A stretch of 64,000 nucleotides of DNA from Coriobacteriaceae bacterium (lineage in GTDB: Bacteria; Actinomycetota; Coriobacteriia; Coriobacteriales; Coriobacteriaceae): NCBI GenBank assembly GCA_025757745.1, contig CP107217.1, positions 744,001 to 808,000 on the forward strand, given 5' to 3'. Positions 45,746 through 54,367 of this stretch are shown piece by piece (within the stretch, counting starts at the first letter, position 1; every line of letters begins with the position of its first letter). The notes below the pieces were generated by a model that worked only from the letters and a program-made list of their open reading frames with translations, searched no databases and was not told the DNA's origin. The position numbers were made by a program, and so were the translations under genes.

Positions 45746-47986
45746 ATGGCGGAATTTGAAGTAGAACGCGTTGGCGGTGAACTTAAGCGCTTTGGCGTTG
45801 AGGGCGCTGAGGTGCCGTTTGAAGTCGTTTCTCCCTATGAGCCTGCCGGTTCCCAGCCCAAGGCCATTGAGTCGCTTGTGCAGGGTGTGAGGGACGGAGA
45901 CCGCTATCAGGTTCTGCTGGGTGTGACTGGTTCGGGCAAGACCTTCACGATGGCAAAGACTATTGAGGCCCTGGGAAAGCCGACGCTGGTCATGGCTCCG
46001 AATAAAACGCTCGCCGCTCAGCTTGCAAGCGAGCTCAAAGAGTTCTTTCCCAATAATGCTGTGGTCTACTTCGTCTCGTATTACGACTACTATCAGCCCG
46101 AGGCGTATGTGCCGCAAAGCGATACATATATCGAGAAAGACTCCTCGATTAACGAAGAGGTCGAGATGCTGCGCCATCAGGCGACCGCGTCACTGCTCTC
46201 TCGACGCGATGTAATCGTTGTCGCATCGGTCTCGTGTATCTATGGCATTGGCTCTCCTGAGGACTATGCGGGTCTGGCTCCAAACGTCGACAAGAAGGTG
46301 CCGCTCGAGCGCGATGACTTTATCCATGCACTTATCGACATTCAATATGACCGCAATGACTATGACCTGGCACGCGGCACGTTCCGCGTGCGCGGCGATG
46401 TTGTCGACGTGTATCCGCCTTATGCCGAGCATCCGTTGCGGTTTGAGTTCTTTGGCGACGAGGTCGAGCTGATTGCCGAGATCGATGAGGTCACCGGTGA
46501 GATGCTTCGTGAGTACGAGGCCATCCCCGTATGGCCGGCATCGCACTACGTGACCGAGAAGCCGAAGGTCAAGGCGGCTCTGAAATCGATCAGCGAAGAG
46601 TGCGAGAAGCGCGTGGCGGAGCTCAAGGCGACCGACAAGTTGCTCGAGGCGCAGCGTCTGCAGCAGCGCACCGATTATGATCTTGAGATGCTCGAGACGA
46701 TGGGCTTTTGCAACGGCATCGAGAACTACTCGCGTCATCTGGACGGTCGCAAGCCGGGTGAGCCGCCGTTTACCCTAATCGATTACTTTCCCAAGGATAT
46801 GCTCTGCATCATCGACGAGAGTCATGTGACGGTGCCGCAGATCCGCGGCATGCACGAAGGCGACCGCTCGCGTAAGGTGACGCTGGTGGAGCATGGTTTT
46901 CGTCTGCCTTCGGCACTCGATAACCGCCCGCTTCGTTTTGATGAGTTTGAGGCGAGGATTCCCCAGTTCATCTACGTTTCGGCCACGCCGGGCGACTATG
47001 AGCTGCGGGTTAGCCAGAACGACGTTGAGCAGATTATTCGTCCGACCGGTCTGCTCGACCCCAAGATCGACGTTCGTCCGGTTCGTGGGCAGATTGACGA
47101 TCTTGAGGACGAGATTCGCGAGCGCGTGGCGCGCAAGGAGCGCGTGCTGGTGACCACGCTCACCAAGCGCATGGCCGAGGACCTGACCGACCATCTGCTT
47201 GATGCCGGCATTAAGGTCAATTACATGCACTCCGATACGGCGACGATGGACCGTGTCGAGATCCTGCGAACGCTGCGCGAGGGAAAGATCGATGTTCTCG
47301 TTGGCATCAACCTGCTCCGCGAGGGACTAGACCTTCCTGAGGTCTCGCTGGTGGCAATTCTCGACGCTGACAAGGAAGGCTTCTTGCGCAATCGCCGTTC
47401 GTTGATTCAGACGATTGGCCGTGCGGCCCGTAATGCCGACGGCGAGGTCATCATGTATGCAGACGTTGTGACCGATTCGATGAAAGAAGCCATCGAGGAG
47501 ACGCAGCGCCGTCGCGAGATTCAGATGGCATATAACGAAGAGCATGGCATTGTTCCCAAGACGGTCCGCAAGGCCATTAACGACATTTCGAGCTTTATTG
47601 CCGAGGCCGAAAAGACTGTGGGCTCGAAGGGACGCTCGAGAGGCGATTCGCTGGGTCACGGTGCGTTCTATACGCCTGACGAAAACGGCGAGGGCGCCGC
47701 GCCGGAGACGGTGGCGCCCGAGCAGACACTTGCGGAGCAGTTGGAAGAACTGCCGCATGACGAGCTTGTGCGGATCGTCGAAACCATGGAAGAGGATATG
47801 CGCAACGCTTCTGCCGCCATGGACTTTGAGGAGGCGGCGCGCCTGCGCGATGCTGTCGTTCAGATTCGGGCGATGCTCGAGGGTGCGTCTGAGGACGAGA
47901 CGATCGAGCGCTTACGTTCGCAGGCCCGCAAGGGTTCCACGTTCGCATCGGGCAGAAAACGCCAGGGTGCACGGTTTAAGAAATAG
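45746..47986 (+). CDS. uvrB: UvrABC excinuclease subunit B
   Basis: A 746-residue DNA damage-binding helicase. Walker A GVTGSGKTFTMA (about 51-62), the beta-hairpin YYDYYQPEAYVPQSDTYIEK (about 107-126), DESHVTVPQ (DExH), SATPGDYE, NLLREGLDLPEVS, QTIGRAARN (motif VI), and a C-terminal UVR motif (AMDFEEAARLRDAV) that binds UvrC. The ATG at 45746 follows TTAGGAG; an upstream ATG at 45725 has no site. Some 85 residues of acidic, flexible linker precede the UVR motif. Ends at a strong terminator. Confidence 0.96.
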   Translation: MAEFEVERVGGELKRFGVEGAEVPFEVVSPYEPAGSQPKAIESLVQGVRDGDRYQVLLGVTGSGKTFTMAKTIEALGKPTLVMAPNKTLAAQLASELKEFFPNNAVVYFVSYYDYYQPEAYVPQSDTYIEKDSSINEEVEMLRHQATASLLSRRDVIVVASVSCIYGIGSPEDYAGLAPNVDKKVPLERDDFIHALIDIQYDRNDYDLARGTFRVRGDVVDVYPPYAEHPLRFEFFGDEVELIAEIDEVTGEMLREYEAIPVWPASHYVTEKPKVKAALKSISEECEKRVAELKATDKLLEAQRLQQRTDYDLEMLETMGFCNGIENYSRHLDGRKPGEPPFTLIDYFPKDMLCIIDESHVTVPQIRGMHEGDRSRKVTLVEHGFRLPSALDNRPLRFDEFEARIPQFIYVSATPGDYELRVSQNDVEQIIRPTGLLDPKIDVRPVRGQIDDLEDEIRERVARKERVLVTTLTKRMAEDLTDHLLDAGIKVNYMHSDTATMDRVEILRTLREGKIDVLVGINLLREGLDLPEVSLVAILDADKEGFLRNRRSLIQTIGRAARNADGEVIMYADVVTDSMKEAIEETQRRREIQMAYNEEHGIVPKTVRKAINDISSFIAEAEKTVGSKGRSRGDSLGHGAFYTPDENGEGAAPETVAPEQTLAEQLEELPHDELVRIVETMEEDMRNASAAMDFEEAARLRDAVVQIRAMLEGASEDETIERLRSQARKGSTFASGRKRQGARFKK

Positions 47987-47989
47987 CGA

Positions 47990-48035
47990 ACAGGCCCCGA
48001 GTTCCCTGTGGAGCTCGGGGCCTGTGTCTTTTGCG
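47990..48035 (+). terminator. Terminator after uvrB
   Basis: ACAGGCCCCGAG (47990-48001) pairs perfectly with 48014-48025, followed by GTCTTTTGC. It lies between convergent genes. Confidence 0.8.
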
Positions 48036-48051
48036 TGCTGGAATTCGTGCG

Positions 48052-49692
48052 CTAGAGGTCTGCGATCAGGGCTTCGGCGCAACGGATGCCATCGGTAGCG
48101 GCGCTCATGATTCCTCCGGCATATCCGGCTCCCTCGCCGCAAGGGTAGAGCCCCGGGGTCGATACAGCATGGCATTGCCGGTCTCGAGTAACGGTGACCG
48201 GAGAGCTCGAGCGTGTTTCAACACCGGTGAGGACGGCATCGGGATGGTCGTAGCCACGCAGTTTTTTGCCGAGCAAGGGAATTCCCAGACGAAGCGACTC
48301 GATGATATGTTGCGGCAATGACTCATCGATTGCTGTCCAAGTCACGCCGAGCGGATAGGTGGGCTTTACCTTGCCGCATGTCGTGCTGGCGCGTTCTGCA
48401 AGGAAATCGCCGACGAGCTGTGCCGGTGCGTTCCAGTTGGAGCCGCCAAGGCGATAGGCAGCCCGCTCGCAAATGCGCTGGAGTTCTACGCCTGCAAGAG
48501 GATCATCGCTGGGGAGATCATCGGGCGTGACGTTAACGAGGAGAGCGGCGTTTGCGTTGCGGCCGGCGCGGGCGTTGAGACTGGCGCCGTTGACGCACAG
48601 ATGGCCGGGCTCTGAAGAGGCGGCGACAACCTGTCCGCCGGGACACATGCAGAATGAGAACACACTGCGGCCGTTGGGAAGATGGGCAACGAGCTTATAG
48701 GGGGCTGCTCCGAGCGCGGGATGACCCGCTGCGGGGCCATATTGCGCCCGATCGATATCACGCTGCGGGTGTTCGATGCGAACGCCCATGGCAAACGTCT
48801 TTTGAGCGAGGGCGACATGATGGGTTTTGAGAACCTCGAATACGTCGCGGGCAGAATGACCGCAAGCAAGGATGAGATGCTTTGTGTTGATTGACTCGCT
48901 TGTCGCGTCGTGGGACGACTGGATGTCGATACCGACAATGGTGCCAGACGCGTCGATGCGAATGTCGACGAGCTTCGTTCGATAACGGACGACACCTCCG
49001 AGCTGCTCGATGCGCTGGGATATAGCGGTGACAACTGTGGGAAGGATGTCGGAGCCAATGTGCGGCTTGGCATCCCACAGAATATCGCGGGGCGCACCCG
49101 CCTCGACGAAGGTTTCGAGGATAAGGCGATGGGCGGGATTTTTTGTTCCCGTATTGAGCTTGCCGTCCGAGAAGGTCCCCGCGCCGCCCAGACCAAACTG
49201 GATATTACTCTCGGGGTCGAGGATGCGCTCCTTTAGAAAGAGGTCGATCGCATGCGAGCGGCGAAATGCCGGGTCGCCGCGCTCGATGAGCAAGGGCTTA
49301 AGACCTGCTTCGGCGAGCGTAAGCGCAGCGAAAAGGCCGGCGCATCCGGCGCCGACAACGACAGGGCGTTCTTGAGGTGCGTCGGAGACGGGGGTGGGGA
49401 ATGAAGACCCATCGTCTTCTATCGCGCGTACGCGCGAGCGGTCACGCTCGGCAACGCTGTCGACCGCTTCTCGCTCGAGGTGGGGACTAGTCAGCTCAAC
49501 ACGAAAGCTTAGGATAAAATGGACGTCTCGTTTTTTGCGGGCGTCGATTGACTTGCGGTGGAGCTCGATGGACTTGATCTCGGAGTCCTTGCAACGTAGG
49601 ACGCGCTTGGCGACTCGCTTGCCAACAATGAGGCAGGCATTTTCATCGCCGGCTTCATCGAGCGACGCGTTGACTTGGGTGATTTCGATCAT
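48052..49692 (-). CDS. FAD-dependent oxidoreductase of the COG2509 type
   Basis: A 546-residue uncharacterised flavoprotein. A 95-residue N-terminal region with ACLIVGKRVAKRVL and KSIDARKKRDVHF precedes the FAD fold (VVGAGCAGLFAALTLAEAGLKPLLIERG, given in part; about residue 105). Further segments FGLGGAGTFSDGKLNTG, CPGGQVVAASSEPG and GEGAGYAGGIMSAA are typical of this family, close to geranylgeranyl-reductase-like dehydrogenases. The substrate is not known. The ATG at 49690-49692 follows AAGGAGACC. It lies after the BaiN-like gene, with a hairpin between. Confidence 0.85.
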   Translation of the reverse strand: MIEITQVNASLDEAGDENACLIVGKRVAKRVLRCKDSEIKSIELHRKSIDARKKRDVHFILSFRVELTSPHLEREAVDSVAERDRSRVRAIEDDGSSFPTPVSDAPQERPVVVGAGCAGLFAALTLAEAGLKPLLIERGDPAFRRSHAIDLFLKERILDPESNIQFGLGGAGTFSDGKLNTGTKNPAHRLILETFVEAGAPRDILWDAKPHIGSDILPTVVTAISQRIEQLGGVVRYRTKLVDIRIDASGTIVGIDIQSSHDATSESINTKHLILACGHSARDVFEVLKTHHVALAQKTFAMGVRIEHPQRDIDRAQYGPAAGHPALGAAPYKLVAHLPNGRSVFSFCMCPGGQVVAASSEPGHLCVNGASLNARAGRNANAALLVNVTPDDLPSDDPLAGVELQRICERAAYRLGGSNWNAPAQLVGDFLAERASTTCGKVKPTYPLGVTWTAIDESLPQHIIESLRLGIPLLGKKLRGYDHPDAVLTGVETRSSSPVTVTRDRQCHAVSTPGLYPCGEGAGYAGGIMSAATDGIRCAEALIADL

Positions 49693-49710
49693 CGAGGTCT
49701 CCTTAGAGGC

Positions 49711-49742
49711 AAGAAAGAGGCCGTCCGGTATCCCAGACGGCC
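49711..49742 (-). terminator. Hairpin between the two FAD genes
   Basis: GGCCGTC (49719-49725) pairs with GACGGCC (49736-49742); the minus strand then reads CTCTTTCTT. It likely stops part of the transcription from the mrp-baiN pair. Confidence 0.55.
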
Positions 49743-49772
49743 CGAATGCGTTTTTGATTATAGACTGCGCGG

Positions 49773-51044
49773 CTACAGGCTGCTTGCAGCGCGAATGCCC
49801 GAGAGCCAGGCCCACGCAAGGTTAAAGCCTCCGCAATCGGCGTCGATGTCGAGCGCTTCTCCGCAGACGTAAAGCGGGGCGCCTGTGGTGCTGTTCACGT
49901 AAAGATTGGGTGTCGAGACGCACTCGATAGATATGCCGCCACGCGTGACCTGTGCTGAGCGCTCCTCTGCCGTCCCTTCGACGGACAGTTTAAAGTGCTT
50001 GAGGATTGAGACCAGGTGGATGACATCGCGCGAGCCGGGATGGCACCGCTCGAATGCCGTACAGACGACGTGTGAGAGCTGCGGGGCGAGCATGCCGTCA
50101 AGCCAGTGGGAGTTTCGGGGCGAAAAATCGCCGAGCACGTTGACACGCTGCTCGAGCGTATCGAGCAGCTCATCTTTGGAGAAATCTGGAAAGAAGTCGA
50201 TCAGAACAGTGTCGCCCTGGTTGATACGGCGAGAGAGATTGAAGGCGGCGACGCCTGAGATGCCGAAGGCACGGAACAGCACTTCGCCATCTTCTCGCCA
50301 GAGCTCTTCGTGGCTGCGCGAGAGCGTTAAGCGGGCTCGGACGCGCAGACCATCCAGAGTTCCGAGTGCCGTCCGGTCGCCGACGACTGATGCCGATACG
50401 GGGCACAGGACGGGGCGCAGGGGCGTCAAGGGAAGGCTAAACACCTCGGCGATGCCGGTGGGGTTGCCGCCCGTAGCGATAACCACGGCCCTTGCCTGCA
50501 GGGCATCGCTCGTGCGAGGAGTATCGGCTAACGCCTTTCGAAGCGAACGGAGCTCCGTCTTTCGGTCGCCGTGCTTTTTGGGTTTGAGTACATGAGCGGG
50601 ACGGTCGATCTGAAGCGTCCAGCCTTCGGAAGCCTTATGAGCCGCAATGACGTTAGTCCCGCAGCGTAGGGTGATGCCCAAACGCTCGCATGCATTGAGG
50701 AGTGCATCGCGAACCGACTCGGCGCGAAGGGAGCGCGGGTATAGGCGGCCTTCCTCACGGATCGTCATGATGCCCAGCGAGGAGAAAAAACTCTCGAGAT
50801 CTTGCTCGGGTTGGGGGCCCATGATGGATTCGACAAAGGCGGGGTGGTTATATCGCCGAATGTCGATGGATTCGTTTGAGAGGTTGCAGCGGCCGTTTCC
50901 GGTTGCAAGCAGCTTGAGACCGCAGGCGACGTCGCGCTCGACGACGCAGACGCTTTTGTCGACACGCGCCGCCGTAATGGCGGCGGCGAGGCCCGAGGCC
51001 CCGCCGCCGATCACCAAGACGTCATAGAAGGCGCTTGCGTTCAC
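49773..51044 (-). CDS. BaiN/YhiN-family FAD oxidoreductase (HI0933-like)
   Basis: A 423-residue flavoprotein. Rossmann motif VIGGGASGLAAAITAAR at residues 10-26, the family signature KLLATGNGRCNLSN at about 44-57, and GEALDIDADCGGFNLAWAW near the C-terminus. The family is annotated as aminoacetone oxidase or NAD(P)/FAD-dependent oxidoreductase, and the name BaiN comes from a proposed bile-acid role. The real substrate is uncertain. GTG start at 51044, directly next to the mrp stop codon with GAGG upstream, so the two genes are coupled. Confidence 0.86.
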   Translation of the reverse strand: MNASAFYDVLVIGGGASGLAAAITAARVDKSVCVVERDVACGLKLLATGNGRCNLSNESIDIRRYNHPAFVESIMGPQPEQDLESFFSSLGIMTIREEGRLYPRSLRAESVRDALLNACERLGITLRCGTNVIAAHKASEGWTLQIDRPAHVLKPKKHGDRKTELRSLRKALADTPRTSDALQARAVVIATGGNPTGIAEVFSLPLTPLRPVLCPVSASVVGDRTALGTLDGLRVRARLTLSRSHEELWREDGEVLFRAFGISGVAAFNLSRRINQGDTVLIDFFPDFSKDELLDTLEQRVNVLGDFSPRNSHWLDGMLAPQLSHVVCTAFERCHPGSRDVIHLVSILKHFKLSVEGTAEERSAQVTRGGISIECVSTPNLYVNSTTGAPLYVCGEALDIDADCGGFNLAWAWLSGIRAASSL

Positions 51045-51875
51045 TTAGGCCTCGTCTGTCTTGTGCGGGGCGATGGCCTCAACGGCGGAGACGGCTTGGG
51101 GCAGCATGCCGGCGGGCAGCGCGGTTTCGACTTCTCCCTTGTCGCAGGCTTCGGCGAGCGCGGGATCGATGGGCAGCTGACCAAGGATGTCGAGATGATA
51201 GGTCTCGGCGACCTCGGGAAGATTGCTCTTGCCGAAGACCTCGATCTTCTTACCGCAGTCGGGGCATTCGATATAGCTCATGTTCTCGACAATGCCCAGA
51301 ATCGGAACGTTCATCTTCTCGGCCATGTTGACCGCCTTGGCGACAATCATCGAGACTAAGTCTTGCGGGCTCGTGACGATGACGATGCCATCGACGGGCA
51401 GTGACTGGAAGACGGTGAGTGCGACATCCCCCGTTCCCGGAGGCATATCGACCAGCAGATAGTCGATGGGGCCCCAAGAGGTTTCGCTCCAGAATTGCCT
51501 GATGGCGCCGGCGATGACCGGACCACGCCAGAGGACGGGATCGGTCTCGTTTTGAAGCAGCAGGTTGGAGCTCATGACCTTGACGCCGTGCTCGGAGATC
51601 TCGGGCAGCATGAGGTTGCCGAGGGCATGGACATGGCGTCCGCTCATGCCGAACATTTTGGGGATGGAGGGGCCGGTGATGTCGGCGTCGAGAATGCCAA
51701 CCTTGTTGCCACGGCGGGCGAGCTCGGTTGCGATGGCGCCCGTCACAAACGACTTGCCGACGCCTCCCTTGCCGGAAAGCACAGCGATAACGCGCTTGAC
51801 CTCCGACAGCGTATTCTCTTCAAATTGCGACGGCGTTGATTGTCCGCCGGCTGCTTGTGCGTGCTCGCAACCCAT
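51045..51875 (-). CDS. Mrp/NBP35-family iron-sulfur carrier ATPase
   Basis: A 276-residue P-loop protein of the MinD/Mrp group, which carries Fe-S clusters to target proteins. Deviant Walker A GKGGVGKSFV (about residues 35-44), LLVDMPPGTGD (Walker B), and the CxxC pair ECPDCGKK that holds the bridging cluster. The N-terminal 25 residues (GCEHAQAAGGQ) hold another Cys. The ATG at 51873-51875 follows AAAGGAG. It is first in a pair with the BaiN-like flavoprotein. Confidence 0.92.
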   Translation of the reverse strand: MGCEHAQAAGGQSTPSQFEENTLSEVKRVIAVLSGKGGVGKSFVTGAIATELARRGNKVGILDADITGPSIPKMFGMSGRHVHALGNLMLPEISEHGVKVMSSNLLLQNETDPVLWRGPVIAGAIRQFWSETSWGPIDYLLVDMPPGTGDVALTVFQSLPVDGIVIVTSPQDLVSMIVAKAVNMAEKMNVPILGIVENMSYIECPDCGKKIEVFGKSNLPEVAETYHLDILGQLPIDPALAEACDKGEVETALPAGMLPQAVSAVEAIAPHKTDEA

Positions 51876-52020
51876 GTATGACTCCTTTGTATATGTTGGG
51901 GCCGGGGCCCCGCGATGTGACACGAGCGTCATTGTACCCTCGTTTGCGAGCGGGAGTCATTTGCGATGCATTTGGGCCGAGCGTGCTTGCAATACGATGG
52001 GTCCAAGCGAATGGGCGGGC

Positions 52021-54174
52021 TTATTGAACTTTGCTGGCGAACTCGAGGTATTGCATGCGCTGCAGCTTGTCGATCGTCGAGGCGTATGGGCTGTCTTCAG
52101 ATTCCAAGTCGTAGCGCAGCCCGTCGGCACCAAGATAGCCGGCGACATTGATGGTGGGCACATCTGACCTTGTTGCAAGCAGGGCCTTTTGATAGTCAGT
52201 GAGCGGGGCGCCGATCTTATTAAGGGTAATAGCTGCAATCTCGTTTGCCCCGACGGTGTCGTAGACGTTGAGCTCGGTATTGCCGGCGATTTCATAGTTA
52301 GCCCAGACGAAATAGGTCGACTGATAGATACGGAAAGCGTGGCTTGCCGTATCTTCCTGAGGGTACAGCTCGTCGTTGAGAGTCGTTGCGGCGCTCGGCT
52401 GATGGTCGCCAAAAAAGACAAGAACAACCGGTCTGCCGATATTGCGGAGCTCGTTGATAAAGTACTCGAGGTCCCGGTCGGATGCATTGATGCAGGTGAG
52501 ATAGGTATTGAGCGCGCTATTGGCGCCCTCGCTGGCTCCCTCGACCCAATAGTTTGTCAGCTCTTCGACGGGAACGGTGCCATAGTCGTAGCCGCCGTGA
52601 TTTTGCATCGTGACGTCAAAGATGAACTGCGGGGCTTCGTCGGTTCTGAGCAGGTCGAGTATCTTGTCGTAGGTGGCGTAGTCGCATACGCCGGCATGGT
52701 AATAGGGCGCACCTTCGAAATCGCCGATTGATAGAAAGTCTCCAAAACCCAGCTGCTGATAGATTTTATCTCGATGGTAGTTGACGGGGTTTTGCGGGTG
52801 CATAGCGGTAGTGGTATACCCGAGCTCTTTAAGGTCCTTTGCCAGGCTGTTGACGCCATTCATCTGATACAGCTGATAGGGGATTTTGCCTAATCCGACA
52901 AAGGCCGTTGTCGCTCCGGTCAAAAATTCGAATTCGGAGTTCGCCGTTCCGCCACCGGTGACCGAAGCGAGCATGGTGCCGCGAACAAGTGTGTCGGGAA
53001 GCGAGTTGTAGAATGCGGGACCGGTGTACCCGGCCGCCTGGAGCTGCTCAAAGCACGAAAGGTCGCTAAAACTCTCGTTCATGACGGCAACAATCGTCGG
53101 CTTGATTTCATTGAACTGGGCAACGGCCGCCGCGCGCTGCTCGCTCGAGCCATACGTGCTGTCGTAGGCGGCGGCGAGCTCCTGCTCGATGCTCTGCGCC
53201 TCATCGGGCGTATAGTCTTCGGGCTTTTCAATGGGCAACTCGTTGACCATTTCGGTGAACGAAGTGATAAAACCCTGAGACGCATACGTGGTGATGGGCT
53301 GCCAACGGTCAAATCCAAAATCCAGCGACTGCTCCAAGTCGATGTTGGAAAAGCCCAAGAGCCCCACAACGGTCACTAGCAGAAAAGCGCAGAGGTTAGC
53401 GGCGATTGCGGGGAAGACATGGGCGGGCGTACGGAGCTTTCGCGGTCGGATAAGCGAAAGAAGCCCCAGGGAAATCTCCAGCAGGGCGAGTGAGGTTACG
53501 ATTCCTGCAGTGAAGGTGAACTCATATCCCTCACTTACTTCCATTGCGGTGCCCAATGCCAAAATGTCGCTCGGCAGGATGGCCTCGCCTTTAAACGTTA
53601 TGACGAAGTGCTCGGCAATGCCAAGGGTACAACAGACGACGGGCACGAGGGCCATGACTCCTCCATGACGCTGTCCCAGCAAATAAAGGGAGAGCAGAAC
53701 CGTCGCGAGCAGCCCAACGGAAAACCCGAATGAGTTGGCGGGAATGCGATAGAACGTTTCGTTGCAGGCAATTTCGAGTGAAACGAACGAGAGCGCTGAA
53801 ACAGCGGCGACGACAAGGATGTCGCGGCAAATACAGGCAACCGTTCCCGTCGCAAGATCGGTTTGGTCGATAAGTCCCGAAACCAAGGGCTCGACAAGAA
53901 GTATGACGGCGGCAGCACCGAGCGCCGAATAAGAAAGGACCCATAGGGAACAGTCCTCATTTACGAGCAATTGATTCGTAATCCATGCAGCTACCATGCC
54001 GAGCGGGATGAGGAGCATCGCGCACCAAAAGACGCGGGCAATGGGCGGTTTTTCGTTGTGTTTGATTGAAAAATACACGCGCACGACGACGGCGGCCACG
54101 ATAAGGACGGCGATGAATATGGGCAGATTGGCCATGCCACTCGAAGTGATTTCAAGGGGGATATCTTCGGTCAT
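52021..54174 (-). CDS. LTA synthase-like membrane sulfatase
   Basis: A 717-residue membrane enzyme of the LtaS/alkaline phosphatase superfamily. About seven hydrophobic helices fill the first 290 residues; a sulfatase domain outside the membrane follows. MNESFSD gives one metal ligand, Thr410 in GGGTANSEFEFLTG is the expected catalytic nucleophile, and FFGDHQPS gives the last metal site. In other Gram-positives such enzymes polymerise glycerol phosphate onto lipid anchors or modify surface polymers with phospho-groups; the product here is uncertain. ATG 54174 follows GAGGAAC. Diverges from uvrA. Confidence 0.87.
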   Translation of the reverse strand: MTEDIPLEITSSGMANLPIFIAVLIVAAVVVRVYFSIKHNEKPPIARVFWCAMLLIPLGMVAAWITNQLLVNEDCSLWVLSYSALGAAAVILLVEPLVSGLIDQTDLATGTVACICRDILVVAAVSALSFVSLEIACNETFYRIPANSFGFSVGLLATVLLSLYLLGQRHGGVMALVPVVCCTLGIAEHFVITFKGEAILPSDILALGTAMEVSEGYEFTFTAGIVTSLALLEISLGLLSLIRPRKLRTPAHVFPAIAANLCAFLLVTVVGLLGFSNIDLEQSLDFGFDRWQPITTYASQGFITSFTEMVNELPIEKPEDYTPDEAQSIEQELAAAYDSTYGSSEQRAAAVAQFNEIKPTIVAVMNESFSDLSCFEQLQAAGYTGPAFYNSLPDTLVRGTMLASVTGGGTANSEFEFLTGATTAFVGLGKIPYQLYQMNGVNSLAKDLKELGYTTTAMHPQNPVNYHRDKIYQQLGFGDFLSIGDFEGAPYYHAGVCDYATYDKILDLLRTDEAPQFIFDVTMQNHGGYDYGTVPVEELTNYWVEGASEGANSALNTYLTCINASDRDLEYFINELRNIGRPVVLVFFGDHQPSAATTLNDELYPQEDTASHAFRIYQSTYFVWANYEIAGNTELNVYDTVGANEIAAITLNKIGAPLTDYQKALLATRSDVPTINVAGYLGADGLRYDLESEDSPYASTIDKLQRMQYLEFASKVQ

Positions 54175-54367
54175 GGACGTTCCTCTGTTACAGCAAATTA
54201 AGTTCAGTTTTAGATTACTCTAACCTTTCCACGGCATTTCGAGAAACAAAGCACCCGACACGCAAAGCAAAAGGTCTGCGAATCTTGTATTACGAACATC
54301 TGTGCGCGTTGAGTGCGTTAAACTCATCGACAGTGTGATTTGAGGTTATAGGAGGCAAGGAGCTTCC